This document shows positions 25,927 through 35,297 of a stretch of 64,000 nucleotides of DNA, piece after piece (the first letter of the stretch is position 1; every line of letters begins with the position of its first letter). This DNA comes from Streptomyces sp. NBC_00162 (GTDB lineage Bacteria > Actinomycetota > Actinomycetes > Streptomycetales > Streptomycetaceae). The position numbers were made by a program, and so were the translations under genes. Where the stretch lies: assembly GCF_024611995.1 (NCBI RefSeq), contig NZ_CP102509.1, forward strand, positions 62,001-126,000, in the 5' to 3' direction. The notes beneath the pieces are model-generated. The model was given only the letters and a program-made list of their open reading frames with translations, was not told the origin of the DNA and ran no database searches.

Positions 25927-28379
25927 GGCGGATCCAGGTGGACCGCGGCACATGGCGCGCGGCCGGGTTCGTCGTCCTGCTCACCGTCGTGTTCCTGACC
26001 ACGAACACGGTGGTCGCCGCCGCGGCCGACGGGAACGCGGCCGACGGCGCGGGGCTGCTGGCCCCGCTCAACATGCCCAGCTCGGAAGGCGTTCCGCTGG
26101 AGGGCTATCAGCTGGAGGCCGACGGCGGGATGCTCGTCAACGCCGTCGGTCAGACCCAGGTCTTGGTGATGGGCGGCCTTTTCACCATGGTGCGGCTGAT
26201 GGTCGGGCTGTGCTGCTGGCTGATCGGCTTCGTGTTCGAGTTCCGGCTGCTCGGCCTGCTCACCGGCCCCGCCCAGGACATCGCCGACTCCTACAACACG
26301 CACGTCGTCAACGCCCTGGGCCTCAAAGGCCTGCTGCTGGCCTGGGCGTTCGTCTTCGGGCTGATCCTGTTCGTGCGCGGCAAGGTAGGCACCGGTCTCG
26401 GCGAGATCGTCCTCACCCTGGTGATCGCCGCTCTCGCGGCCAGCGCGTTCATCCGCCCCGACTACCTTTTGGGCCGCGACGGGCCCCTCGACCAGGCCCA
26501 CCAGGCCGCCGTCGAGGTCGCCCACATCACCACCAGCAGCTACTTCGGCAAGGCTGCGGGCACGTCGGATCCGTGCGACATGATCACTGGTCCCGCTCGC
26601 GACGCCTGCGACAGCACCGACCTCAAGGCCGCTTCCGTGGCCCGGCCGATCCAGGACGCGCTGACCAGCGCGCTCGTGGTCAAGCCGTACATGCTCCTGC
26701 AGTACGGCACCGTTCTCGACCCCAAGGACCCGGCGGACAAGGCCGCATACGAAGCCCATCTGTCCTGGGTGTCCGGCCTCGAGGCGGACGAGAAGGCCGG
26801 GAAGAAGAACGTCTGCCGCAAGGTGCACGGACCGGCGAAGGCCTACTGCGAGGGACGGCCGCCCGCCGGCTCGGTCATCCCGACACCCGACAGCCCCCTG
26901 CCCTGGGCGCAGTCGGTCAAGAACCCCGAATTCACCAAGCTCCTCGCCGACCTGGACAAGGCCGGTGAGCGCGGCAAGACGGCCGCCGCGTACGCGAAGG
27001 AGCCGACCTGGGACCGGGTAGGCGCGGCCGTGCTGCTGCTGATCGCGGTCGCGATCATCACAGCGCTGGTGATCGCGATGGCGCTGGTCATGCTCGGCTC
27101 CCAGGCCGGGGACGCGGCGGCCGCCGCCGCGGGCGGTATCGCATGGGTGTGGGCGATGCTGCCCGGCCCGTCGCGGATGTCGATGTGGCGCTGGTTCGGT
27201 GTCTTCATCGTCTCCGTCATGGTCGGTTTCGTCGCCGCCATGGCCCTGCCGCTCTTCGGAATCACCGTGGACGTCGTGTTCTCGAGCAGCGGCCCGGACC
27301 TGATGGTCGAGCGCCTGATCATCCTGGATGCCATCGCGCTGGCGTTCCTCGCCTTCCACCGCCGGATGCTGGCCGCGACCGCGAACTTCGGTCAGCGCAT
27401 GGCGACCCGCATGCGTTACGCGAAGGTCGGCGGCAGCCACCTGCCTGGGGACACCAGCGCACTGGGCGCCGCTCTGGGCATGCACAGCCAGGCAGGCGGG
27501 GGCGGCATGGGCGGCGGCGGATTGTCGGTGGCGCACGGGGCGTTCGGGGCGCGGCTGCGCTTGCTGGGCAGCCTCGCCGCGATGAGCGACGGCACCGGCA
27601 TGCCGTTCGCACCGGGCCGGCTGATCGGTGACGCGCTCGCCGAAGGACGCCGCGGCATCGCCCCGATCGCGATGGCGCTGCGCGGCGCGCACACCGCTCT
27701 TATCGGCCCCAAGCCAGGACACCACCCCGCCGCGGCCGCACTCCACCAAGCGGCCACAGGCTCCGATGCACCGCCCGGGGCCACGGGCGAGATGCAGGTG
27801 GACAAGCGAACCGGCGAAATCCTCCACGACCCCGCCACCGACCGGCCCCTCCTCGCCTCCCGCGTCCACACCCGTGCCACCCGGCTGCGCAGCTACCGCA
27901 TCGCACACCGCACCGCACGCGTGGCGTACGGGGCGACGGTCGGCTTGCCGCGTGCCGTGCGCACCGCGCGGGGCAAGGCATCGGAGTTCACCGAGGACGC
28001 CCGAACCCAGCTGCGGGTTACGGCCAACCAGGTCCGCGAGGACGGCGCCCGCTGGGAACCGGCGGTACGCAGCGTCCGCGAAGGGTTCAGCCGCCCCACG
28101 GCATCCCCCGCAGCCGCCTCCCATCCAGTGCCCCCGCCCCCGTCCGAGGTGACCCCGGTCCCTGCTGCCAGTCGGCCGGCCCCGGGCAGGCAAGCCACCC
28201 CCTGGCCGCAACCCACCCGCACAGCCGCCCCCCGCCCACGCACGGACAACCCTTGGCCTCAGCCCACCCGCACGCCGACCCCCCAGACACAGGGCCAGGC
28301 GGACAGTGACCGGCTCCGGAACATCATCAACGCCCGCCGAGCTGCCGCCCGTCGCCCCCAGGGCGGTGAGCCGGAGTGA
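25923..28379 (+). CDS. VirB6-like polytopic channel protein
   Basis: 818 residues. A signal-like N-terminus is followed by at least five membrane helices (among them VMGGLFTMVRLMVGLCCWLI, LLAWAFVFGLILFV and LLIAVAIITALVIAMALVML), an exterior Cys-bearing region (about 215-320), and a long cytoplasmic tail that becomes proline-rich after 720. This matches the VirB6/TrbL-like integral channel subunit of actinobacterial T4SS. Coupled to the NlpC/P60 gene by GTGA. Confidence 0.75.
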   Translation: MRRIQVDRGTWRAAGFVVLLTVVFLTTNTVVAAAADGNAADGAGLLAPLNMPSSEGVPLEGYQLEADGGMLVNAVGQTQVLVMGGLFTMVRLMVGLCCWLIGFVFEFRLLGLLTGPAQDIADSYNTHVVNALGLKGLLLAWAFVFGLILFVRGKVGTGLGEIVLTLVIAALAASAFIRPDYLLGRDGPLDQAHQAAVEVAHITTSSYFGKAAGTSDPCDMITGPARDACDSTDLKAASVARPIQDALTSALVVKPYMLLQYGTVLDPKDPADKAAYEAHLSWVSGLEADEKAGKKNVCRKVHGPAKAYCEGRPPAGSVIPTPDSPLPWAQSVKNPEFTKLLADLDKAGERGKTAAAYAKEPTWDRVGAAVLLLIAVAIITALVIAMALVMLGSQAGDAAAAAAGGIAWVWAMLPGPSRMSMWRWFGVFIVSVMVGFVAAMALPLFGITVDVVFSSSGPDLMVERLIILDAIALAFLAFHRRMLAATANFGQRMATRMRYAKVGGSHLPGDTSALGAALGMHSQAGGGGMGGGGLSVAHGAFGARLRLLGSLAAMSDGTGMPFAPGRLIGDALAEGRRGIAPIAMALRGAHTALIGPKPGHHPAAAALHQAATGSDAPPGATGEMQVDKRTGEILHDPATDRPLLASRVHTRATRLRSYRIAHRTARVAYGATVGLPRAVRTARGKASEFTEDARTQLRVTANQVREDGARWEPAVRSVREGFSRPTASPAAASHPVPPPPSEVTPVPAASRPAPGRQATPWPQPTRTAAPRPRTDNPWPQPTRTPTPQTQGQADSDRLRNIINARRAAARRPQGGEPE

Positions 28380-29479
28380 GGAAGCAGAAGGTTGGATGCC
28401 TGGCCGTGTTGCTGCTGGCCGCTGCGGTGTGCTGCACCGGCCCCGCACTGCTTTCCGCGGCCGCCGGAAGCCAGCCTGCGGGAGGCAGTGGTTCCGTGGA
28501 CGCCGCTGCGGCGGGAATCCCCGAGCGGATGGTCGCCGCCTACCTCACCGGCGCCGCGCAGCCCGGCAACTGCCCGGGGATGCGCTGGCAGATGCTCGCC
28601 GGAATCGCCCGCGTGGAGTCCGACCACGCCGCAGGACGCCAGATCAGCGCGGGCGGCGACATCAGCCCGCCGATCACCGGCCCGCGCCTGGACGGTTCCG
28701 GCGCGGGCGGTAACACCACCGCTATCCGTGACACCGACGGCGGAGCATGGGACGGCGACGCGCAGTTCGAGCGTGCCGTCGGCCCCTTCCAGTTCCTGCC
28801 CGAGACATTCCGCGCATACGGAAAGGACGCCAACAGCGACGGAACGGTGAACCCGCACAACGCGGACGACTCTGCCGCGTCCGCCGCCGCCTACCTGTGC
28901 GGTAACGGCCGCGACCTCACCGACCGCGGCCAGCTGCGCGCGGCGATCTACACCTACAACCGGTCCTGGGCGTACGTGGATGACGTGCTGTCCGGGATCG
29001 AACGCTACGACGCTCTGGGCAGCACGCCGGCCGTGCCGTCCGGGGACGCAGGCACCGTCATCCAGGCGGCGCTCGCGCAGCAGGGCCAGCCCTATTCCTG
29101 GGGCGGTGGCGACGCCGGTGGGCCCTCTACCGGGATCTGCTGCTCGCCGGGCGGACAGGACGGACGTACCGTCACGGGCTTCGACTGCTCGGGCCTGACC
29201 CTGTACGCGTACGCGAAAGCCGGAATCCGCCTGCCCCGCACGGCAGCCGCGCAGGCCGGAGCCGGGCAGCGGATCCCCGCCTCCGCCGGGACTGCGGCCC
29301 TGCTCCCCGGTGACCTCGTCTTCTTCGGCTACGACCCCACCGCCGACTCCACCATCCACCACGTCGCCATCTACCTCGGCAACGGCCAGATGATCAACGC
29401 GCCCCGGCCCGGGAAGCCCGTACGCATCGACCCCGTCAGCGCCCTGCCCGACTACGCGGGAGGGGCCCGGCTGCTGTGA
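28376..29479 (+). CDS. Bifunctional lytic transglycosylase / NlpC-P60 peptidase (VirB1-like)
   Basis: 367 residues. A signal anchor (VGCLAVLLLAAAVCCTGPAL) is followed by a lysozyme-like domain (GMRWQMLAGIARVESDHAAG, catalytic Glu about 81; AVGPFQFLPETF) and a NlpC/P60 domain with Cys in GFDCSGLTLYAYAKAG (about 268) and His in TIHHVAIYLGNG (about 328). It cuts both glycan and peptide bonds to open the wall for the transfer channel, as in Gram-positive conjugation systems. Confidence 0.88.
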   Translation: MRKQKVGCLAVLLLAAAVCCTGPALLSAAAGSQPAGGSGSVDAAAAGIPERMVAAYLTGAAQPGNCPGMRWQMLAGIARVESDHAAGRQISAGGDISPPITGPRLDGSGAGGNTTAIRDTDGGAWDGDAQFERAVGPFQFLPETFRAYGKDANSDGTVNPHNADDSAASAAAYLCGNGRDLTDRGQLRAAIYTYNRSWAYVDDVLSGIERYDALGSTPAVPSGDAGTVIQAALAQQGQPYSWGGGDAGGPSTGICCSPGGQDGRTVTGFDCSGLTLYAYAKAGIRLPRTAAAQAGAGQRIPASAGTAALLPGDLVFFGYDPTADSTIHHVAIYLGNGQMINAPRPGKPVRIDPVSALPDYAGGARLL

Positions 29480-30144
29480 CGTCCCCACCCTGGACCGGCG
29501 GCCGTCTGATGGCCGTCTGCACTGTCCTGACCTGCGCCGGGATCGGCCTGCTGTACGCGGGACTTCACACTCCGGACCCCACCGCTAACCTCCGCCCGCA
29601 GGCCCCGGTCGTTCACGCTGCGAGCCCGGGCGCCAGCGGTTCCCCGCTGGCGGCGGACCCGGCACCGTCCGCGCCGAGCCCCGGCGGCACGCCAGTGCCC
29701 CAGCCACCCCATGCGGACGCGGGCACCGGCGGCACCGCCGCTCCGCTGCCATCCGGGCCGGTGCCGTCGAGTACCGCAGCCTCCCCCGCGCCGTCTGAGC
29801 TCCCGCCGCCCGGCTCTGGGGAGGCGGCCGACCCGCTCATCCAGCAGGCCCTGGACCGGGCCAGAGCCCCGGACCTGCCACCCGCCACCGAGAAAGAGCT
29901 GCTCGCCCTTGGCCGGGCCGTGTGGCTAGCGGAGACCTCCGGCTACACCCGAGTGCGGATCCAGGCCGCGACCGCCCGCCGCGACACCGCCAACCCCGCC
30001 CTGGTGGCCGGGGCGCGGCCGGAGCGGGTGGTGGTGCGGCTGGTGTGGGCCGGAGCCGACCCGGCCGGCACGTTCCTCGACAGCCGCACCGCCACCGTCC
30101 ACTTCACCCAGAACGAAGAAGGATCATGGAACCGGACATCCTGA
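29476..30144 (+). CDS. Hypothetical anchored exterior protein of the T4SS operon
   Basis: 222 residues. One N-terminal membrane helix (LMAVCTVLTCAGIGLLYAGL), a proline/serine/alanine-rich linker to about residue 120, then a compact domain (LIQQALDRA to VRLVWAGADPAGTFLD) that may be a beta-sandwich. Codon use is native. It overlaps the VirD4 gene start by 19 bases. No family recognised; a channel accessory role is inferred from position. Confidence 0.65.
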   Translation: MTSPPWTGGRLMAVCTVLTCAGIGLLYAGLHTPDPTANLRPQAPVVHAASPGASGSPLAADPAPSAPSPGGTPVPQPPHADAGTGGTAAPLPSGPVPSSTAASPAPSELPPPGSGEAADPLIQQALDRARAPDLPPATEKELLALGRAVWLAETSGYTRVRIQAATARRDTANPALVAGARPERVVVRLVWAGADPAGTFLDSRTATVHFTQNEEGSWNRTS

Positions 30145-32717
30145 CTCTGGCCGGACCCCTCACCACGGGCATCCAAGCCGTCGCAGCCCTGCGCGCGTTC
30201 GCCGAGTGGGTGCTGGCCAACGCCTGGTGGATCACCCTGATCACGGCCGCGCTGCTGGCCGGATGGGAGACGCTGCAGCAGCGCCTGGCCGCCGAAGCCC
30301 TCTCACGCCGTACCTATGTGGAGCTCGAGCCCACCGCCCAGTTCGACCCGGGAGCGGAGCAGATCTGGCGCCAGGGCCTGCAGCTCATCCGCGCCGCCTC
30401 ATCAGGGCCGTGGTGGACGCCTAGGCGGGCGCGCAGCGTGCGGCTGCGACTGCGCGCGGACGGCACCCGGCCCCTGACGTACCGGATCGAAGCCCCCGCA
30501 TCGGCCCGCGCCCTTGTGGCTCAGACCCCCTATGGCGGCCGCGTCCGCGTCGAGCCGGCCGGGCCGGTCGCCGACAAGCAGCGCCGGCATGTGGTGCGTG
30601 CCGTGCTCACCCTGCACGGGGAGCCCGGGTCCCGCCTGCGGGAGGTGCCGCTGGACCCGGATCCGCTGCAGCCGCTGGTCGATGCCGTCGCCACTCTCAA
30701 CGCCGAGCTCGGCGATCTCGCCGAGGTCTGCGTCGACCTCTCCCCCGCCTCACGCTGGCATCTGGGCCTGCGCCGCTGGCAGACCGTGCGGCGGGCCCGC
30801 GAGCAGGCACGCCGCGAGGCACAGCGCGAAGCCCGCTGGATCAGCCAGGAAGCCGCCGACAGCGTGCCCGTCACCCTTGGCCGACTGCTGGACCCGGCCG
30901 AATGGCGCGGCAGCGGGCGCGGCCCGATGGTCATGTCGCCCCGGCCCCGGCGCGTGGACCGCGAGATCGCTCTGGGCAAGCTCGCGCAGAGCGCGGGTCT
31001 GGTGCGGGTGCAGATTTTGGTGCGCTGCGCCTCCGAGACGGCGGGACGCGCCGAGCAGCGTCTGGCCCTGATCGGGGCGGCCATGGACGTCTACGCCGGT
31101 GCCTCCCGTTTCTCCTCGCAGGGGTGGTCGCTCGGCCCGCTGCAGATCGGTCCGAATCAGAGGCCCTGGCGCGGCCGTTTCGATCAGCGGTGGGCGACGG
31201 CGTTGATGCGGCCGGGCAAGAACGGCTGGGCACTCATCGACGAACTGGCCGGCCTCCTCAAGCCCCCCACCGCCGCGGCAGATCTGCCGCTGATGAAGAA
31301 CGACATGCCGACCTACGAGGCGGGCGGGGACCTGCTGCCGCAGGGCTGGCACCGCGGCCCGGACGGCCGTGAACGGCTGCTCGCCACACGTGAGGACGAC
31401 ACCCTCTTCGAAGTCCAGTCCGGGAAGGCCGGATGGGGCAAGACGATGCGCGCCCAGGTCCAGGCCGTCGCCAGCGCCCACAACGGGCGCGGCCTCGCCT
31501 TCGTGGACCCGCACGGCGATTCCTTTGCCGAGGTGGCCCGCTACCTCGCCCACGACGAGATCATGGACCGGATCCGCCTGTTCGACCTCACCGTGCGCGA
31601 CGCGGGCGCGATGCTGGCCTGCTGGAACCCGCTCGACATGACGCGGGGGCAGCGCCCGCATGAGGTCACCGGTGCCGTGGTCGACGCGATCGCCACCGCC
31701 CTGGGATGGGGAGACGTCACCGCGCCGCGCGCCCTGACCATCCTCACCAAGGCCGTCGAAGCGCTGGTCGCCGTCAACACGGTGGCCGCCGCGGCCGGCG
31801 ACGGCCACCAGCAGGCAACCCTGTTCCAGATCCGGCCGCTGCTGAGCGAACCAGGCTTTCGCCACCTGGTCCTCAAAGCCCTGGACGACGAGGCACGCCT
31901 CTGGTGGACGGCCTCCTTCCCCGACCTCCCCAAGGACGCCCTGCTGACCGTCCTCAACCCGCTCGGCCGGCTCGGCGCCTCCCCGGTCACCCGCGCGTTC
32001 CTGGGCTGCCCGGTCAGCGGCTACGACATCCGCCAGGCGATGGACGAAGGCCACGTGGTGTGGATCTGCCCGCCCGGCACCGGCCCCACCGACCGGCTGC
32101 TCATCTCGCTGATCGTCCGCGATTTCCTGCGCGCGGGCCTCTCCCGCCGCGACCTCCCCGAACGCAGCCGCCGGGCCTTCCGCTTCTATCTGGACGAGCT
32201 GATCTCACTGGACGGGGCCGGGTCCACCGTGGCCGAGATCACCGAGCAGCTGCGCAAGTTCGGATGCCGGCTGCACGGGATGACGCAGCTGCTGCACCGC
32301 CTGTCCGCCACGACCCGCACCGCCCTGCTGCAAAACGCCAGCTGCCTGTCCACCACGGCCGGATCGGCGGACGCCATCGCGCAGATCACCGGTGAGTGGG
32401 GCGGGAAAGTCACCGTCGCCGACGCCGCCGAGCTGGAGCGGTGGTGGCACTACGCCTCTTTCACCGTCGACGGCAAGCGCATCGGTCCCCTGCGCGTACG
32501 CGGCCCCGAACTCGAAGAGGTCTTTGCCAACCTGGCCCGCCCCGGCCGGACCCAGGCCCTGACGCGCGCCGCCCACCAGAACGCGGGCGCCGCACCCTTG
32601 CACGAGCTCACAGCCCAGGCCCTGGCCCAGACCGACACCGTCCGGTCCTTCCTCACCACCCTCCCCACCACCGCGGCCGCTAGCGGAGCCGACGACACCC
32701 AGGAGCAATACGCATGA
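30126..32717 (+). CDS. VirD4/TraG-like type IV coupling ATPase
   Basis: 863 residues from ATG 30126 (GAAGAAGGA upstream); a longer in-frame GTG is rejected because it overlaps the previous gene by 200 bases. One N-terminal membrane helix (ANAWWITLITAALLAGWETL). Walker A is SGKAGWGKTMRAQVQ near 430, Walker B FRFYLDELISLDGAG near 685; GMTQLLHRLSATTRTALLQN is the TraG/VirD4-like sensor segment. It recruits DNA-protein substrates to the channel. Confidence 0.85.
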   Translation: MEPDILTLAGPLTTGIQAVAALRAFAEWVLANAWWITLITAALLAGWETLQQRLAAEALSRRTYVELEPTAQFDPGAEQIWRQGLQLIRAASSGPWWTPRRARSVRLRLRADGTRPLTYRIEAPASARALVAQTPYGGRVRVEPAGPVADKQRRHVVRAVLTLHGEPGSRLREVPLDPDPLQPLVDAVATLNAELGDLAEVCVDLSPASRWHLGLRRWQTVRRAREQARREAQREARWISQEAADSVPVTLGRLLDPAEWRGSGRGPMVMSPRPRRVDREIALGKLAQSAGLVRVQILVRCASETAGRAEQRLALIGAAMDVYAGASRFSSQGWSLGPLQIGPNQRPWRGRFDQRWATALMRPGKNGWALIDELAGLLKPPTAAADLPLMKNDMPTYEAGGDLLPQGWHRGPDGRERLLATREDDTLFEVQSGKAGWGKTMRAQVQAVASAHNGRGLAFVDPHGDSFAEVARYLAHDEIMDRIRLFDLTVRDAGAMLACWNPLDMTRGQRPHEVTGAVVDAIATALGWGDVTAPRALTILTKAVEALVAVNTVAAAAGDGHQQATLFQIRPLLSEPGFRHLVLKALDDEARLWWTASFPDLPKDALLTVLNPLGRLGASPVTRAFLGCPVSGYDIRQAMDEGHVVWICPPGTGPTDRLLISLIVRDFLRAGLSRRDLPERSRRAFRFYLDELISLDGAGSTVAEITEQLRKFGCRLHGMTQLLHRLSATTRTALLQNASCLSTTAGSADAIAQITGEWGGKVTVADAAELERWWHYASFTVDGKRIGPLRVRGPELEEVFANLARPGRTQALTRAAHQNAGAAPLHELTAQALAQTDTVRSFLTTLPTTAAASGADDTQEQYA

Positions 32718-33619
32718 CCACCACCGAGACCATGCACCCCTCGACCAGCGACACCCGCGCCCACCAGGCTCTGGCCCTCATCGCCCAGCACCGCATGGTC
32801 ACCAGCACCCAGCTCCACCAGATGCTCGCCCCCGAAGCCCCCACGCGGAAGGTCTACCGGGTCCTGACGCCGCTGCGGGCCGAGGGACTGATCGCCCACA
32901 CCGTGCTCGGCCGGAACAGCGGCCTCCAGGCGCACTTCCTCACCCCCGCCGGCGCGCAGACCGTCCGGGACTGGCCCGAGCTGCGCGGCCGCGCCCCCGC
33001 CGTCCTCACCGACGCCGCCGCCTCCATGCGCGCAGCCCATACCCTCACCGGCGTCCGCGCCCACCTCGCCTTCCTCACCGACGCCCGCACCCGCGGTGAC
33101 GAATACGGGGCGCTCGACTGGGTACCGGAGATCGCCCACCGCCTCCCCGACACCGGCGGAGAAGACCGCCTCATCGCCGACGCCGTCTTCCACTACACCG
33201 CCACCCGGCCCCGACGCCTGCAGTACCGGGCCTTCATCGAAATCGACCGTACGACCATGAGCAGCGAGCGGCTGGCCCGCAAACTGATCTCCTACGCCCG
33301 CTTCCACGACTACACCCCCCAGCCCGCCGGCCGGCACAGCACCGTCGCCGACCAGAACGCGATGCTCGCCTGGCAGCGCTTCTACCCCCGCTTCCCCCGC
33401 ATCCTGTTCGTCCTCACTGGCGCCCCCCGCCCCACCCTCGCCAACCGCATCGAAGACCTCCGCCGCATGACAGCCGACCACGACCTCGTCACCCGCCTGA
33501 GCGCCCACGTCCCCCTCGGCGCCGCCATCCTCGAAGACCTCGAAACCCACGGACCCCAGGCCCCGGTGTGGACACCCCTCGCAGGAACCACCGAACCCCG
33601 CGGCTGGACACAGCTGTGA
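32714..33619 (+). CDS. Replication-relaxation family protein
   Basis: 301 residues. An N-terminal winged helix (LIAQHRMVTSTQLHQML, then RKVYRVLTPLRAEGLI) precedes a nuclease-like core (DWVPEIAHRL, LIADAVFHY, AFIEIDRTTMSSERLARKLI) with the D-x(n)-E-I-D pattern of PD-(D/E)xK-like folds. The family is typical of actinobacterial conjugative elements, downstream of VirD4. It may act on transferred or replicating DNA; no classical relaxase was found, so it could be the DNA-processing component. Confidence 0.8.
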   Translation: MTTTETMHPSTSDTRAHQALALIAQHRMVTSTQLHQMLAPEAPTRKVYRVLTPLRAEGLIAHTVLGRNSGLQAHFLTPAGAQTVRDWPELRGRAPAVLTDAAASMRAAHTLTGVRAHLAFLTDARTRGDEYGALDWVPEIAHRLPDTGGEDRLIADAVFHYTATRPRRLQYRAFIEIDRTTMSSERLARKLISYARFHDYTPQPAGRHSTVADQNAMLAWQRFYPRFPRILFVLTGAPRPTLANRIEDLRRMTADHDLVTRLSAHVPLGAAILEDLETHGPQAPVWTPLAGTTEPRGWTQL

Positions 33620-33816
33620 CCGGCCGTCCCTCACAGCACCGGGGTCTGTCCGCCGCAGAAACAGCCGACTGGCAGGAGTGCCAGAGCGACCACGACGACC
33701 TCATGGCGCAGCTCGCCGACCGGGAGGCCATGGTCGAGGCGGGTCTGATCGACTCCTACGAGGACTACGTGTTCATCTGGGAGAGCCCGTCCCGAACACC
33801 GCCCGGATCTCCCTGA
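33616..33816 (+). CDS. Small acidic hypothetical protein, last gene of the T4SS operon
   Basis: 66 residues from GTG 33616, overlapping the upstream stop by GTGA. Acidic and helical (WQECQSDHDDLMAQLADREA, then DSYEDYVFIWES). No membrane segment. It may be a DNA-mimic or adaptor, but no family is recognised. Confidence 0.6.
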   Translation: MTGRPSQHRGLSAAETADWQECQSDHDDLMAQLADREAMVEAGLIDSYEDYVFIWESPSRTPPGSP

Positions 33817-33831
33817 GTACTGACGCACGGG

Positions 33832-34338
33832 TCAGTTGCGTGGGAACGCCTGGTCAAGGGCCTGCGAAAGCTCGCGCTGCATCCGGTGGAAGTACGGAAA
33901 ACTCCTCGCGGCTTGCGCGACGAAGGCCTCTCTCGTCAGCGCCTGCCCTGCCTCACCCTGGGCCGGATGCTGTTGATCAACGCTCTTCCTCAACCCGCCG
34001 GCGAACACATAGATGTCACCGAGCGGGTCAGCGTTGAACACAGCCTGTGCCAGGTCCAGGTCCACGCCGCCGCTGTCTTCACAGAGCAGATCCCCGATGG
34101 CATCGCTGAGACCTCGCAGGGTGATCAGGACCTGTTCCGGGTCCCCGTCCGGGGACCACCGAGCCTCGTCCAGCAAACGCCGCATCGCGGCCGCCACACC
34201 CCGCTCAACTTGCCCCCACTCAGACCCGTCCACCCTCGCATCGTGCCAAAGAGGAACCGGCCACCCGCCGGTTTCAACAACACTCACAAGCCAGCGGTCC
34301 GGCCGTGCGGGGCGGCGGAGGCATGCACCGGGATCCAT
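33832..34338 (-). CDS. Hypothetical protein between the two machinery operons
   Basis: About 168 residues from ATG 34338; the frame extends to 34425 without a ribosome site. Helical (RGVAAAMRRLLDEARW, then LITLRGLSDAIGDLL and DIYVFAGGLRKSV). No signal peptide. It is the only minus-strand gene between the conjugation and Tad operons and ends 15 bases from the last T4SS gene. Function unknown. Confidence 0.5.
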   Translation of the reverse strand: MDPGACLRRPARPDRWLVSVVETGGWPVPLWHDARVDGSEWGQVERGVAAAMRRLLDEARWSPDGDPEQVLITLRGLSDAIGDLLCEDSGGVDLDLAQAVFNADPLGDIYVFAGGLRKSVDQQHPAQGEAGQALTREAFVAQAARSFPYFHRMQRELSQALDQAFPRN

Positions 34339-34581
34339 CGTTCTGGTCAGGGACCGGACAGCTCCACCACTGCACGGACCATTACCGACAGCAAAGAACA
34401 AGCCAGGTGGCGAATTTCCAGCCATGGGACTCCCGGCGCCGTTCTCGCGACCGAGTCATCCCACTTTCCGAGACAGCGCAAAGCACCGAACAGGAGGATT
34501 GACATATGACTGACCCGCATTTACGGGCAAAACATGACGATGGCTCAACTGTGCCCCAAGAACCCCATAGGAGCTGCGGCG

Positions 34582-34613
34582 TTGACGTCGTAAGGTGCGC
34601 TGTACAACGCACC
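34582..34613 (+). promoter_or_regulatory. Candidate promoter with overlapping operator for the Tad operon
   Basis: TTGACG (34582-34587) and TACAAC (34603-34608) are spaced by 15 bases, short but plausible. A 20-bp near-palindrome covers the second box: GGTGCG (34594-34599), TGTACA (34601-34606), CGCACC (34608-34613). It lies about 95 bases before the lipoprotein gene. Confidence 0.4.
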
Positions 34614-34706
34614 ACGACGCCACAAAGACGTTGCATCAGCGATGACGGGGCCCGGGACGGCGGCCTAGCCCGCACTCCCGGCGAGGAGACCACCGGGGGT
34701 ACCAAC

Positions 34707-35297
34707 GTGACAACGGCACGACAGCACCACACCCGCACCGCCCGGCGCCGCCGGCTGCTCGCGGCCGTCGCTCTCGCCGCCACCACCGCAGCCCTCGCCA
34801 CCGGATGTTCAAAGGAGCCGAAGGCCTCGCCTGCGCCCTCCAGCTCGAGCGCCTCGCCCAGCCCCACCGCCGACCCCCAGGCTGCAGAAAAGGCTGCCGT
34901 TCTGGCCGCGTACAACGGCTTCTGGAGCGAGTCGGTGAAGGCGTACGCCGCCGGGTCCGACAAGGACACACAGCTCGTGAAGTTTGCGGCCAACAAGGCG
35001 TTGGACGAAGCGCTCACCGACATCACCAACCTGGACAAGGCCGGGCTCGCCATGCAGGGAGCCCCTGGACACCGTGCGGAGACAACCTCACTGACCATGA
35101 CCGGCGAGCGGCCGCGCGCCACGGTCACCGACTGCCTGGACCTGTCGACATGGCGCACCGTCAACCGCTCTACCGGCAAGGAGGAGCCCTACCCTTCGGG
35201 GCAGCCACTGCACTATCTGGCGGTGGCCGAGGTCGAGCAGTGGTCCGGCCAGTGGATGGTCGTCACGATGACGCCGAACGGCGACCGCACGTGCTGA
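34707..35297 (+). CDS. Lipoprotein with NTF2-like body, first gene of the Tad operon
   Basis: 196 residues from GTG 34707. Twin basic N-terminus, hydrophobic core (LLAAVALAATTAALATGCSK) with lipobox LATGC, a proline/serine linker, then AVLAAYNGFWSESVKAYAAG, typical of Streptomyces lipoproteins with an NTF2-like fold. The same frame reaches an ATG at 34506 with a strong AGGAGG, but that would bury the signal peptide, so it is rejected. It overlaps the next gene by seven bases. Confidence 0.75.
   Translation: MTTARQHHTRTARRRRLLAAVALAATTAALATGCSKEPKASPAPSSSSASPSPTADPQAAEKAAVLAAYNGFWSESVKAYAAGSDKDTQLVKFAANKALDEALTDITNLDKAGLAMQGAPGHRAETTSLTMTGERPRATVTDCLDLSTWRTVNRSTGKEEPYPSGQPLHYLAVAEVEQWSGQWMVVTMTPNGDRTC

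Noticed and set aside
21059..33816. A TraB-type FtsK-like translocase or a MobA/TrwC relaxase
   Set aside because: No FtsK-type motor beyond VirB4/VirD4 and no HUH or MobA histidine motif was found in the window.
34506..35297. Lipoprotein starting at ATG 34506
   Set aside because: The strong ribosome site is real, but 67 extra residues would place the signal peptide and lipobox in the interior.
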